Positions 40,801 to 64,000 of a stretch of DNA of 64,000 nt are shown here, in pieces. The notes under the pieces are model-generated. The model saw only the letters and a program-made list of their open reading frames with translations. It did not search any database and had not been told where the DNA came from. A program made the translations under genes and the position numbers. Source of the stretch: Bugula neritina (taxonomy: Eukaryota; Bryozoa; Gymnolaemata; Cheilostomatida; Bugulidae); NCBI GenBank assembly GCA_964035545.1, contig OZ037765.1, positions 5,592,698 to 5,656,697 on the forward strand. Direction: 5' to 3'. Positions within the stretch are counted from its first letter, which is position 1. Every line of letters begins with the position of its first letter.

Positions 40801-43800
40801 CTAAGCCTAGGGCCACACGGTGCGTATTTTCGCATGCGAAAGTTGAAATCACAAGTAGCAAAGGTGTCCACTGTGCGCGTTGAGAAAACCTTCGCACTTG
40901 TCGCTCTGCATTTTCAACGCAAGTGCGAATCGTCTCTGTCGTCGTCACCTAATTGGCTGGTAGGTATTCAGCGAGCCCAATTTCTTTATTTAGTGCTATA
41001 TTCCAGTAAATTGCGTTTTGTTGAAAGCGAGTGCGATTTAAAAATGAAAGCTTTATTTACCACGCATCACTGACGCTACAGTGGACACCTTTGCTACTTG
41101 TGATTTTAATTTTCGCATGCGAAAATACGCACAGTGTGGCCCTAGGCTTAGTTGTTACACAGCATGTGCATATGCTGATGATTAGGCTGCTGTTAGGCAA
41201 TATTATGCCTACTGTCACATGATCAATGTGAGAAAGTCCATCACTCGCTAACACCTGTCAATGGGCTTGCCTATTGCACTCTATTAACTCTTAGTATGTT
41301 AAAGTAAAAAGTATGACTATATATTGGTTTAGAGGTATTATATTCTACTAGTTATTTTAATTTTGGTAATTTTTATCAATACATGTAGGCCTACTTAATC
41401 TTTATTATTTTCTATTTGGCTCACCATTTGTGAAAAGCTTGTGCTTAAAAAAAAGTTTGAAAACTGCAATGTAGACTCACCTTTGCAAAATTTCATTTAA
41501 ATATTATATTTCAAATAATTATAATGATTGTAACACATCTTCAAATAGAACTGCAATATAATGTTTATTTGTGTAACACAATTCAGTTATTAAGTCATCA
41601 TAAATAAAATAGGAGTAAGTTAGATTTGTCTTCTCTTGCAATAATTGTTGAAGATTATCTTTTGTGCACATCTCGTGCCCTGATGCCATGTAAGCAGTTG
41701 AAGTTTATGTTTTAAAATCTTGGTTACTTTATAGAAATAATGTATTGAATCAAAGAATCTTGATAGTTGAGCTCTTAAACTCTCTCAGTCTAATTTTGCA
41801 TGTTGCATGATAATTTACTTAAGATAAACATATGTCACTGTGATAACATCTACTCTACATACTTTCTCTCTACATATTTTACCTGCTGATAGGAATCTGT
41901 CTGCTAACTGGGCTATGAATAACTAAACAGTAGTCTGATGTTACCCTCATTCATCCTGTTTCCCTAAGAAAGCAATTATATAACACTTGGCCAACAAAAT
42001 CTATTAAATGCAAATCATCTGTTCATTGCACAAAGTTCAGGTACATGTGGCAATTTATTCGCCATAGTTACTGTCTTCTGCTCTTGTAGTCTGAGGATAT
42101 AACTTCTAACCTCAATAGTCTGAGACACACCAGGTCTACCTACAGAGAGAAACTTAGCAAGATTAAGTCTAATATCATGGAGGTGGAGACGCAGCAGTCT
42201 GAGGCTGTCAGAGAGGTGAGTAGGTCAGACTGCGGCAGCATCAGCTTAATAACCGGTAGCGGTTAGTAGCAGCAATTGGTAGATGTCAACTAACAATAAT
42301 TGCTCATGTAGCTTTTTATACTATGAAATTTATAGTATAAAGTTTATAGTATATTAGCAGTTTATAGTGTATTAGCAAATAATTGGCCTAGTATTTCGAT
42401 AAAACAGCTTAGTAGTGTGTAGAGTTACACCAGACAGAATTTAAGTAAATGTGTCATCTGTGCTACTTTATACTTAGGTAGCTGTGCACTATAATTAATA
42501 ATACGTATCATGTTATAGTGGGTGGCTTCATTCTTGCAAGGTAGCTTATATAACAGCAGCAGCAGCATATTATAGGCAGATTTTGCATATATAAAGCTCT
42601 TCTGGCATCACACAATGAAACGATTTCCTGCTGGGAACGTACACCACGTCACAGCTCAAACTCAAATAGAATAAAAGCTATTTTTGGACATAGCTGAGTT
42701 CAGTTAACTCACAGCTACACAGATGGAAGTATTGAGTCTACAGCGTGGGGTGTTACAGCAACTATTAAATTAGTAACAACTCATTGCTTCACTAAAATAA
42801 TATACAGAAATGCTTTGCAGAGCTCAAATGACTACCATAGCTAATAGGATAGCTAGGGTAAAGTATCAATGTATTTTATTTAATGTGTTTATATTTCAAA
42901 TTAATTTTTTGTGAAATATTATACTTGAAATGTTATTCATTGCAACATACAAAGTAGAAAGTGTATTCCTCAACAGAAAGGTTATTAGATCTTGAAAAAT
43001 ATACAATACCTTTTAGCGGCTTATATTAGAATACAATCATAACACAGCTTCATTCAATTATAACAGCTTTTCTCATTTGCAATACATCAACTAACAATAC
43101 AAATTGAATGCACCTCTATGCACACTCGCCATTGAGTGAGTTGTGGGAGAAGCAATAACCACTTCACCTTGCATTACGGTACTGCTCAGTGTTTAGAGAG
43201 CTGCTTATCAAATCATAGTGATCTCGTGCTAGTAGACACTATTTAGTACTAGCTACTAACAGTTCAGGTGACATCAATTATAATTGACTAATGATAACGG
43301 TTCACCTTCAACCTAACCTTGCTCTGCTGGTTCCAGCTGGAAATGGAGCAGGCTTTGCTACAAGGTGAACAGCAAAGTGAGCTCAACAAGCTACAAGCTC
43401 AGTGGGAAGAAGGTGATATGCTTAAATCTAAACGACTCATACTCATGAATAGCTATGCCAAGCAGCAGCAAGAGGTAAGGCAGCATTGCATGCAGCATCT
43501 ACTAACACTGCATGGCTTCTTGTACTGGAGTTGTCTAAAGATTCAATGCTTTATTAATTATTAATTAATTGTAAAGTTAAACTTTTACAGCTCTATGTGT
43601 TCCTTTTTATTCCCAGAACCTTAGTTTTAAGCAGACTTGGGGAGAGTGTTGATTTATTTAATCAAAATACTACTTAGTTCCATTTCATTAAAAAAGGTAA
43701 CTGTAGTAGTTGTGAGCTTGATTTAAATCTTTTGAACAGCATGAGTTAATTACAACAACAAATTTTAGAATGAATGGCCACAAGATTCACGAGTGAGATA

Positions 43801-46800
43801 TTTTTCTCAGTTGCAATGGTTTTGCTTAAAGATAGAAATGTTCACATTATCATTCTAATCACACTGCCCATAGGTTAAACAGAATTTCTGCATATTTCAT
43901 TCAAATAGCGATCAAAAAAGATTGAAGAGGCGAGAGAAAGGCTACAAAGACTAGAGGAGAGGAGAGTGGAGATTGAAGAATTGCTCAGAGTTGCAGCTGA
44001 TGAAGAAAAAGATGATCTCCTCCTTGAATACGAAAATAAACTGGAGTGTCTTGAAAATCAAAAGAAGGTGTTTGAAGATTTAGAATTTCAACAATTGGAG
44101 GTAAATGACTTGTTACAGACAAAATAGTATTCTATACCTTATAACTAATCAACGTGAGCAGTATTTCAGTCATAACCTTTCGTGATTGATCTTATACAAA
44201 TCACTAAACCCTGAACACCTAAAGTTATTACTTAAAATTAGTGCTAAATGGAAAGAACTACTAATAAAGTTGAGTTTTGATGAGTTAAAAATATTACTTC
44301 AGAGTATTTTATGTTCATTCATTAACTTTTTCAAAGCAAAGCGAACTCTTAAAGAGTTCAATAATTGATTGATAGTCAAAGTTTCACCCTAAGGGGGTTC
44401 TTCTACACTTCTGAGGCTGAAAAGGAAGTCTATTTATAGCTGCATCTATCTAGCTTAGATGGGTGAGCTGATATCTAGCTTCAGGGTCATACATCTTGAA
44501 AAACTTACGAGTTTTTGCCGATCTCTGGAATTAGCACTTAGTAGCAATTTGGGATAGTAATTGCCTTTATAATGAGCTATGTTGAAGTATCATGGGATGC
44601 AAGCAGATTATTCCAACGCAACTCAAATACAGAGAAGTGGTTTAGAATTTTGAGCTCATCGACTAATTATGTAAGGAGTCAGTGCTCTGAGTTACTTTTG
44701 ATTAAAAACGGGAGAGGGTCGTCCTGATTGTAGATGGAGGCCAAGTACGAGGAAGAGAGTGAAGCTGTACAGAGAGATTTAAATGGCAAACAGAACGATC
44801 TCATGAGTAAAATCAAAAGAGCAGAAGACAATCTTGCACAGATGACTCGTCAGCAAACAGACATGATGGAGCAAACTCGAAGCGAGGTTTGTTTGTCTGC
44901 TTTACCAGTTTATATTTGTGCTCAATTACTATGCACTTTATTGTGGTGTTTTTTGTTTGAGTTAGGTTCCTCACTTTAGTTTATGTTCTGAGAAGATAAA
45001 TTAGTCTACATAAATATGAATAAGTCTATATTTAATAGATAAGTAAGTGAGTTTTTAATAGATAAGTCTACAAAATATTGGAAACTATTGGTTGGTTTAT
45101 CCAAATATTTTCAACTAGAAGAGTATAATATTTTGGAGACTAATTGGTTTGGAATGACTCAATTAATGTTAAAGCACTTGAAATGAGACATACAAATATT
45201 TCCATCATGCCAGTGTCTGTCACAAATAGCTCTAAATTATGAATTTGAGCTAATCTCCAGTAAAAAGATACTCAATAGAGAAATGCACACAACTCAACAG
45301 TATTGTAGCTTTTCTTGTACGACAACAAGGTTGCTGAGTATTTTATCATGTGATCATCTGTTATTGTGGATAGAATGTATTGTTGTGGTGGGGCTTTGCT
45401 TAGATATGAATTAGTTGAATGTAGGAACACCTGCACTCAGCAAGCCTCTAGTGCTGCAGCTGCAGCAGACCATTGCTGTAAAGCAGCAATAACAAAATAG
45501 CTGTGAATATTGAGTTTTAACATTTCTAATAAAATTATAAATTATAATCCTAACACTCATTTGCATTGTAAACAGGCTTGTGATGCTACATAATTGCCAG
45601 TATAGCTGGTTTTACAAACATTGCTTGCTGCTATTATTAGCTGCTGTAGATACTATGTGATGCTACATTATAGCACCTGCATTTTAAGTCCACTAAAATG
45701 TCCAATAAAATCAAGTGTCTGGTATTCTTGCAACTTTTATATCTTTTGTACTTTACAAAGTTGAGGTAGATGCAGTAATGCAGAAATTGGAAAAAGCCTG
45801 TGTTCTAGCTAGAAAATATGGCAAAGGAAGTCATGTCCCCATGTCCCAAACCACAATCTACTGTATAAAGAAAGTTCAAAAATTTAGGCTGTTGAAATTT
45901 CTCCACTACTGCACCTTAATAACTTGATTTCAAATAATAACAGTAGCCAAGTATTGTGGGACTTGTTTAGTGTGGATGTATTGTGCAATAAACACCACTC
46001 TGCAGTATTCCTTCTTTAATCTAAACAATATGCTTGCACTATGCTGTATGTAAGGAAATCTTGACATGTGACTTTGTTATAAGTTTATAATCAGCTAGTC
46101 ACTGGCAAAGGACAACTGAAAGCCAATTTCCTTTATCTTCTTGTTACTAAATATAATGCATTATGCTTTACATTTTCGAACATAGAACTTTTAGGAAGTA
46201 TGAAAAGAGAGATCAGAGTTTTAAGGCATTCTCAAGGGGCATCTAAGTTCACAGCTAGCTAGCATTTATTGTAATAAATCATGCCAACTTATTCAGGCAA
46301 ATAATTTAAATGCTTCAGTTGCTATGCACAAAATAAAGATTTGCTAATTATTATTATAGTTAGTACAAGTTAGGTTACAGTTCTCAAACCTGGGGCTATT
46401 GGTTACATAATCTTCTTTTGCTTCTATCTATATATGTATAGAAATGGACTACAAGTGAATATATGTATAATGGGTCACTTTACTTTATTCAGTACACACT
46501 GAATATCTGCATTTTTCGCTTATTTTAAAAAAAATATAGTTGCTAATATTTCTGATTTTGCCTAAACTAGTTATAACGTGTACTATATAAATAATATTTT
46601 CTAATGTTTACCTATGATTTAAAAAAATTGTTTTTTTTAAACTTAATTTTGCCCTAAATTGAAATAGGATCACTAAATAGCAACAGGTGCCTCAAACATG
46701 TTACTCAAATAGTTTGCTTTATTGTTGATTCTTTTAATGCTCTAAAGCTGGTGCTAAAAAAAATTTTATCAAAAATTTGCTCTTCTATTCTTTTTTGAAA

Positions 46801-49800
46801 AAACTCACAATTCTTCAAAAGTTCAATTATTGCTTCCACTGTACTTAAAATTGTACCAAGATTGCCAACCAGTGAGTCCACAGTTTCCAATATTATACTC
46901 TTCTACTTGTTCTATTTGCAGCTTGAGGGAATGGAAAGGCAAAGGAAGATTCTGGTTGGAGAATTTCAGAAAGAAAAACAGAAAATGCTTTCTTTAGACC
47001 ATAAAATAAAAGACATTAGCAAGCATTATGGGAATGGAGTATTGAACAACACCCAGGGCGTAGAGCAAGATGAATTAGTAAGTTGTGTTGAAGTTCAACA
47101 AACCAGTTTTTGGTTTGTAATTATATCTGAAAACCTTTTAAATCTCGTGTTATATTCCTTTGATGAAACAGTTGCTGCTTAAGCTAATGTGACATTAGAA
47201 CATAATTACAAGGTGGCGCAGCAGCTCTAAGCATTAAAATCAACTCATAACTTTATTTGGGCTTCACTGTTTTAGCTGTTGACTTCTCCAGCCACTACAA
47301 TGAATAAAAATCTTCTCTCAAGAATTAAACCTGGTATGTCTTTTATTCCAATAATTTCAGTTTTTAGCACAATGCATATGATTTTTCATATAGATATAGA
47401 TATGGTAAAGGGTTTGCTAATAATGAGTTTTGGTGATATTTTGAGGACTGCATTTAATTTATTAAATAGAAAGACATCTGCAAATATTGAACACCAGGCA
47501 TGCTGTAGAGATGCAGCACTAAGTGTGCTGGTGCTGGGAGTATTATTGAATATTGAAACATAAGTCTGATTTTAAATTTAACTCTAAACAATGTGTGTTA
47601 TAAAATAGTAGTGAACGTGAATGATCAAGCGATTATTGTAACATTGAAAATTGTATCTTTTATTGCCAAGTAACAATTTGTCTTAGCAGAACGACCAAGA
47701 GGTTTCTATGCAAACCTACCACCCGTCAGTTCACGAGGTACATTTGTCATGCCACTTGTGAACTTTGCAAAGGAGTGTTTCCCAAGCACCCACTATAATG
47801 GCAAATGTTTACTGTACAAATGTTTAGTGTAAAAATGCATGAAATTTAGTTTACTCGTTAGATCTTTTGAATTAAAAATTTCCATTCCATTAATCCAAGA
47901 GAACTGTGATTGGTATTGTTTTTGTGCATGAAGACTAATCTAGAGTGATAAATAAGACCTGTTTATTAGTATTAGTATGAGTCCCCATTGGTTTAGAATT
48001 AGTCTGTTGGTTTTGGAAATAATTTGTAACATTCTAACAGACTTCACTCTGCACTGATACACTGGGCTAGTTTAGACTCACTTGCAACTGCAGTTGTAGC
48101 AACAACAGCATCCAAACATCCACTTTCCAACTAACCTATAACATGTGCCAAATATTGATGGATTCTAAAACACTCTAGATAATTACTTTTAATAGAATAA
48201 GATATTTTAGGCTGTTTAGACAATTATGTTGCAAAAATATGAGCAAATATCAAAACAAAGTTTTCAGATGCTGCCAATATTTCTCCCCAGGTGATGTGGT
48301 CATGGAAGAAGAAAGGAAAAGACTTGAAAGTCTGAAACACGCTGCCACGGAGGCTTCTATCATGCAGTGGCACGAGCAGAGGAATCTAGAGAGTCACTTA
48401 CGAAGACGTGCAACTTTAGACTCAGAAGAAGAAAATATGAGCACCAGAAGCAGCGGCACTCCCTCTGATGGTGATAAAATTAGGTAATGGCTGTGTATTG
48501 TTTGTTGTGAGCCAATAAATTTGAATAGTGGTCAAAGCAGTAGCCTCTGCTATAATGGGAACTGTGTACAAATATTTAGTTGGTTTAGTTATAATGTTTA
48601 TGACAGAACTTTTTGTTATGGCTTTAATAGTTGTCAAGCAACTAGTGTATTAGTAGAATTGGTGTCTTTGCTATGGGTAATTGTAATGAGAATTTTGTTT
48701 GGTTGCAGTTACAACAGCAGTATGGATGACCAGGAAAGGTTTGCGGAGCTGCAAATGTTATTGGCTCAGGCAAGACATCATGTTCAAAACGCAGAAAGTG
48801 CTGACTTGGCAATGGAACGCAGACTGAGAATGCAACTAGAACAGCAATTAGCAGAGGAAAAAAATAAAAGAGAAGAATTGGAACAGCAAGTCCATTTGAG
48901 AGATAAGAGCAATCCCAATTTGTCAATGGTAGGCATCAGTGATTGGCATAAAAAATAGAGTTAAAATTAGTTCAGTTCTGCATAAATATATTGTGTAAGT
49001 ATAAAGGAGATGTTTTATGGAAACATAAAAACATTGCCAATAATTGGGTTTATCAAATTGTTGCTTTATTAAATATTGTTGAGTATTTCATATTTTCGAG
49101 TAGTTGTATATCATAGCTGGGTTAACGAAAAAGTGTTTCAATTTTCATGTAATGTATGTGCTTATAAAACATTGAAAGTAAATTATACTCAATTGTGATG
49201 TGTTTGATGAACCAGTGATGAGATCAGTAATAGCATCATTTCTCAACACAATGCTAAAGTTTTTTTAATTTATTGGCTACTACTCTAAATAAACACACAT
49301 TATAAGTTAGTTAAAGTTGCTGGCATGATATCAGTAGTGTACTCACCAATCTGGAGGTGAATTTTGCCTCTCATAAAGATTAGCTGCTGTGGTACAGCTC
49401 TTTAAATTTAGCTTTTAACAGATGCAAACATGTTGTGTATATGCAGCAAAATAAGAAATAATTTTTTCTCTTTTTATAAATTCTAAAAATTAAGATGCTA
49501 CTGAAAATCAAAATCGAGAAAAATTATCGTAAAACTTTCTATTTCAGAGTTGTTTTCTACCTTAGAATATTGTTTTTTTTTACATAAGTTGTTCTGTGTT
49601 AGTCAAGGTAAAATGTTTTGTACATCAGCTATGTTTATAACTATTTGATACTTTCCATTTACAGCGACCTCTAACAAGATACTTGCCTGTAAGAGAAGAA
49701 AAATTTGATCTTAGAAGTCATGTTCTCTCTACGGGTCACAACCTAGGGTTATGTCCATTTGTTGAGGTCACTCCTACGCAGTGTAAAGGGTATCTACTTA

Positions 49801-50099
49801 AGATGGGAACTAAAGGGAAGAACTGGAACAAACGCTGGTTTGTGTTTGACCGGGAGAAAAAAGCACTTTTGTATTACATGGACAAATCAGAATCGAAATC
49901 TCGAGGCGGCATATATTTTCAGACAATAGAAGACGTCTTTGTAGATCACATGAGGAATGTGAAAAGTCCGAATCATAAGTTTACTTTTTGTGTGAAGACG
50001 TACGATAAACCGTATTACTTAGTGGCTAAATCACCAGAAGCTCTCAGCATATGGATAGACGTTATATTCACTGGTGCCGAGGGTTACCAAGAGTTCTAG
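25846..50099 (+). CDS. PHLDB1: PHLDB / LL5-family FHA-coiled-coil-PH protein, 18 coding exons
   Basis: Orthologue of the PHLDB1/PHLDB2 (LL5) family: PIP3-responsive cortical scaffolds that anchor microtubule plus ends through CLASPs. Exons: 25846-25911, 26936-26977, 29325-29445, 30721-30897, 31857-31982, 32888-33555, 36695-36959, 37260-37849, 42090-42215, 43337-43474, 43909-44100, 44734-44886, 46922-47077, 47276-47333, 47690-47737, 48291-48483, 48709-48928, 49665-50099; total 3774 nt, 1257 aa. The FHA domain spans about residues 50-160 (PHLVSLGGGRLSTAITLLPL, TRIGSNKDQD, GEHCYI, GCMLCLGRSNYFRFNHP). A Ser/Pro-rich linker and an ERLEEILAMCAQYE helix follow, then coiled coils (about 685-1110, LEMEQALLQGEQ). 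TRYLPVREEKFDLRSHV leads into the C-terminal PH domain (GYLLKMGTKGKNWNKRWFVF, ending TGAEGYQEF). Exon 1 begins after an acceptor, so an upstream untranslated exon must exist. The symbol is family-level; PHLDB1 and PHLDB2 are vertebrate duplicates. Confidence 0.92.
27546..27581 (+). other. Possible alternative first exon of PHLDB
   Basis: An ATG at 27546 opens MDKRSSVASLNE and ends in phase 0 at a GAG|GTTTGA donor, exactly compatible with the next exon at 29325. It cannot be an internal cassette exon from the preceding CAG because that frame hits a stop at once. It could therefore serve as the first coding exon of a shorter transcript lacking the 25846 and 26936 exons. Support is only frame and donor. 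Confidence 0.3.
30340..30545. repeat. Tandem repeat of about 33-40 bp in PHLDB intron
   Basis: Four to five diverged copies of a unit like GTAACACTGCATTATATTAG followed by TTATTTACT, ending near 30540. Unit length drifts and ends are blurred. It lies in the intron before the second FHA exon. Confidence 0.65.
32108..32175. repeat. TATATATGCATG simple repeat
   Basis: About 65 bp of alternating TATATA and GCATG/GTATG words in the PHLDB intron before exon 6. It is alternating purine-pyrimidine with several GCATGC-like palindromes. Confidence 0.7.
33601..33745 (+). mobile_element. tRNA-derived SINE in PHLDB intron
   Basis: It has an A box (TGGTCTAGGGG, 33610-33620) and a B box (GGTTCGATCCCC, 33655-33666), 34 bp apart as in RNA polymerase III promoters. 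After the tRNA-related head comes GTTAGGAAAAGCATCCAGCC, which resembles the conserved core of cephalopod and other invertebrate SINEs (the CEPH/MetaSINE type, from memory). The head cannot fold with a paired acceptor stem, so it is not a tRNA gene. It starts 45 bp after the donor of PHLDB exon 6, in the sense direction. Confidence 0.75.
40441..40697. mobile_element. pogo-like MITE, copy 2 (PHLDB intron 8)
   Basis: Second copy of the element at 17446-17646, with the same ends and internal blocks (ACACACATATATAAG, CCCTTCCCGTGACCTATGAA, GAAATGGAGGGAG). Its left terminus is duplicated: CAGTGCTCCCTCCATATCTC occurs at 40441 and again at 40472, 31 bp apart. This suggests a nested end insertion or a slippage duplication. 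It has no coding capacity. Confidence 0.75.
40800..41152. mobile_element. MITE with terminal inverted repeats of about 73 bp
   Basis: The left arm (40800 to about 40873) begins ACTAAGCCTAGGGCCACAC. It is matched by the reverse complement of the right arm (about 41079-41152) with only a few mismatches over about 73 bp. Each arm carries a perfect palindrome TTTCGCATGCGAAA. The interior of about 205 bp is richer in CpG than its surroundings and has no transposase. The superfamily is uncertain: the GGGCCACAC end is compatible with hAT or PIF/Harbinger types, and no clean target duplication is visible. It lies in the 4.2-kb PHLDB intron. Confidence 0.8.
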
Positions 50100-50703
50100 G
50101 CTGTCGGCAGCACACCAAAGCTGCTCTCCCAACTGTATATACTAATACTTATTCTCACTACCATTTAACATGACATTGAAACCTCATATTTTTGCATGAC
50201 CATTTTGTATATCTTGATAAGTACTGAAAACCTTATTAGCTGGTATAATATTTGGAGCAGAGACTTGTGCTATAGGACATAAAATATCCAATGTGTATAT
50301 ATTAATAATATTTATATTCCTTATTAGTGTAGATGTCTTATTTAGCTGCATAATGTAAACCAAAGGACTTGAGGAAATTGCATGTACACACAAAACTGGT
50401 GCTTTGAATATGTCATGGTCTAGCTAATGTTATGCAAATAGAAATATCATTATGTTATTAAAATTCTGCTAGCCATTCATAGGCAAACTTTTGACATTTT
50501 TTACTTTTCAGTTCTAAAAATAGTTACTATCTCAATTGTCACTATAATTGACAATAAGTTTTTTCTTATTTATGAAACATTATATTATAATAATAATATA
50601 CACAACTCTTTTCAAACACTAGATTAAATTAGATCAATTCAAGCATTCTACAAAATTAGCTAGAGGATAGAATGTCCAGTCCATTCCTACTAGTAGAGGT
50701 GTA
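50100..50703. other. Convergent 3' region, PHLDB / NDUFS2
   Basis: About 600 bp holding both 3' UTRs. No canonical AATAAA is obvious for PHLDB; ATTAAA variants occur near 50457 and 50622. No coding exon is seen. Confidence 0.5.
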
Positions 50704-57082
<6,379 letters not shown>

Positions 57083-57660
57083 TTTGAGGTTATTTAACAT
57101 ACATTGATGTGGCAGAATGAAAGCTATATTTTGACAGTATGCGATAATGTTAAACCTTAGATCTCAGTGTACCGCTTATAACCAGGTTTCCTTTATGCAA
57201 CTTGTACAGCGGAATGTTAGGATATAGTAGGTGTTCGAATAAGTCTGTAGTTTATAAGGCTATATTTCACAAATTTTGTATAATTGCAATGTTTTACGAT
57301 TATATCGTGAATACATGCATACCCCCGCACATAATCTTTATGAGTTTATTGAAACAGCTTTAGAAATATTGCTAGAAACAGCCCCAATCTAGGTGTGACA
57401 GAGTACAGTATTTGTATAAACATCGTTGTTCAAACTCCAAAAACCCCAACTCCAAACTTGAGACCCCAAACCAATGCACTCAGTGACCACTAACTTGGTG
57501 CTTTTTCAAGCGATTCTCTTGCGTTTCATTTTATGGCGATATAATTAAATTACAGTGAATGTGATAGTCATAGTGATGGCAATGCCTATTAATCTAACTC
57601 TTTTATTAAATTAAAGCTTTGCAATTTTTCACCAGGCTAATTGAATTGATCATCATCATC
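57083..57660. promoter_or_regulatory. Divergent NDUFS2 / BRD8 promoter region
   Basis: A 578-bp gap between head-to-head start codons. By position it must contain both promoters. No TATA box, initiator or factor motif stands out by eye, so only the arrangement supports the call. Confidence 0.5.
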
Positions 57661-63702
<6,042 letters not shown>

Positions 63703-64000
63703 GTGCCTTTGTTGTGTCATTTTTTTGGATTTTAACGAAATTTGTGTAAATGTAGCTGTTGCTTTGAATGTATGGTTTTTGGCGCCTTCCTTTCAACTTC
63801 AATTTAATATTTGATTTTTTTTTCCGAATATGAAAAGTTATCATTTTTTTATGATATTCAAAAAAGAGTCTAGTTTTTTTTTACAATTCTACTATTACTA
63901 GAATTGGTACTAAAGTATTTTATGAAATAATTTGGTAGAATACCTATCTCATGTCATGCTTCTACTTGCTATATGTCTACGTAATTTAGTCACAGTATAT
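63703..64000 (+). other. BRD8 intron at right edge
   Basis: After the AG|GTGCCT donor at 63702/63703 the sequence is AT-rich intron with several T runs. The rest of the bromodomain (expected to resume with an RPMDL-type segment) lies outside the window. Confidence 0.7.

Noticed and set aside
40765-41073. A 102-residue open frame
   Set aside because: It lies across the inverted-repeat MITE and the interior shows no transposase or other protein signature.
45715-45927. Possible extra PHLDB coiled-coil exon (VEVDAVMQKLEKACVLARKYG)
   Set aside because: The start has an acceptor-like TTTACAAAG, but no good donor follows, and the flanking exons (44734-44886 and 46922-47077) already join in phase. 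It might be a minor exon, but this is not supported.

Overview
This is eukaryotic nuclear DNA from an AT-rich animal genome. The genes are split by short GT-AG introns, the standard code fits throughout, and a tRNA-derived SINE and MITEs sit in the introns. The proteins read as invertebrate bilaterian orthologues of human genes. The SINE tail resembles elements known from lophotrochozoans, so a lophotrochozoan is my best guess, but the sequence does not fix the species.

Seven protein genes can be reconstructed exon by exon, and six have open, in-phase coding sequences complete within the window. In order they are: TERF2IP/RAP1 (+, 1384-7174, 12 exons, 879 aa); an intronless histone H2A.X (-, 8557-8958); DPAGT1/ALG7 (+, 9523-12407, 8 exons, 426 aa); CHEK1 (-, 13364-18427, 11 exons, 474 aa); a PHLDB/LL5-family gene with FHA, coiled-coil and PH regions (+, 25846-50099, 18 coding exons, 1257 aa); NDUFS2 (-, 50704-57082, 11 exons, 470 aa); and the first 12 exons of BRD8 (+, from 57661, running off the right edge inside the bromodomain).

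Layout: TERF2IP and H2A.X converge. H2A.X and DPAGT1 share a 564-bp divergent promoter with TATA, E2F-like and E-box/CRE-like motifs. DPAGT1 and CHEK1 converge. CHEK1 and PHLDB diverge across about 7.4 kb with no recognised gene. PHLDB and NDUFS2 converge. NDUFS2 and BRD8 diverge from a 578-bp shared promoter. Several genes belong to chromatin and genome-stability pathways (RAP1 at telomeres, H2A.X, the Chk1 checkpoint kinase, BRD8 of TIP60/NuA4). DPAGT1 starts N-glycosylation, NDUFS2 is a core subunit of complex I, and PHLDB links the cell cortex to microtubules.

The non-coding part is rich in structure. The main item is a dispersed family of quasi-hexameric tracts in which A-G/C-T recurs every six bases. 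It is found near the 5' ends of TERF2IP, CHEK1, NDUFS2 and BRD8 and at the 3' end of H2A.X. Others are a (CCCTCT)n array of about 790 bp in a BRD8 intron, a minisatellite that copies a splice donor of NDUFS2 five times, a long intronic hairpin in TERF2IP, two related pogo-like MITEs, a MITE with terminal inverted repeats of about 73 bp, and one SINE. H2A.X, DPAGT1, CHEK1 and PHLDB1 all lie on human 11q23-q24 as I recall it, so the window may preserve an ancient linkage group.
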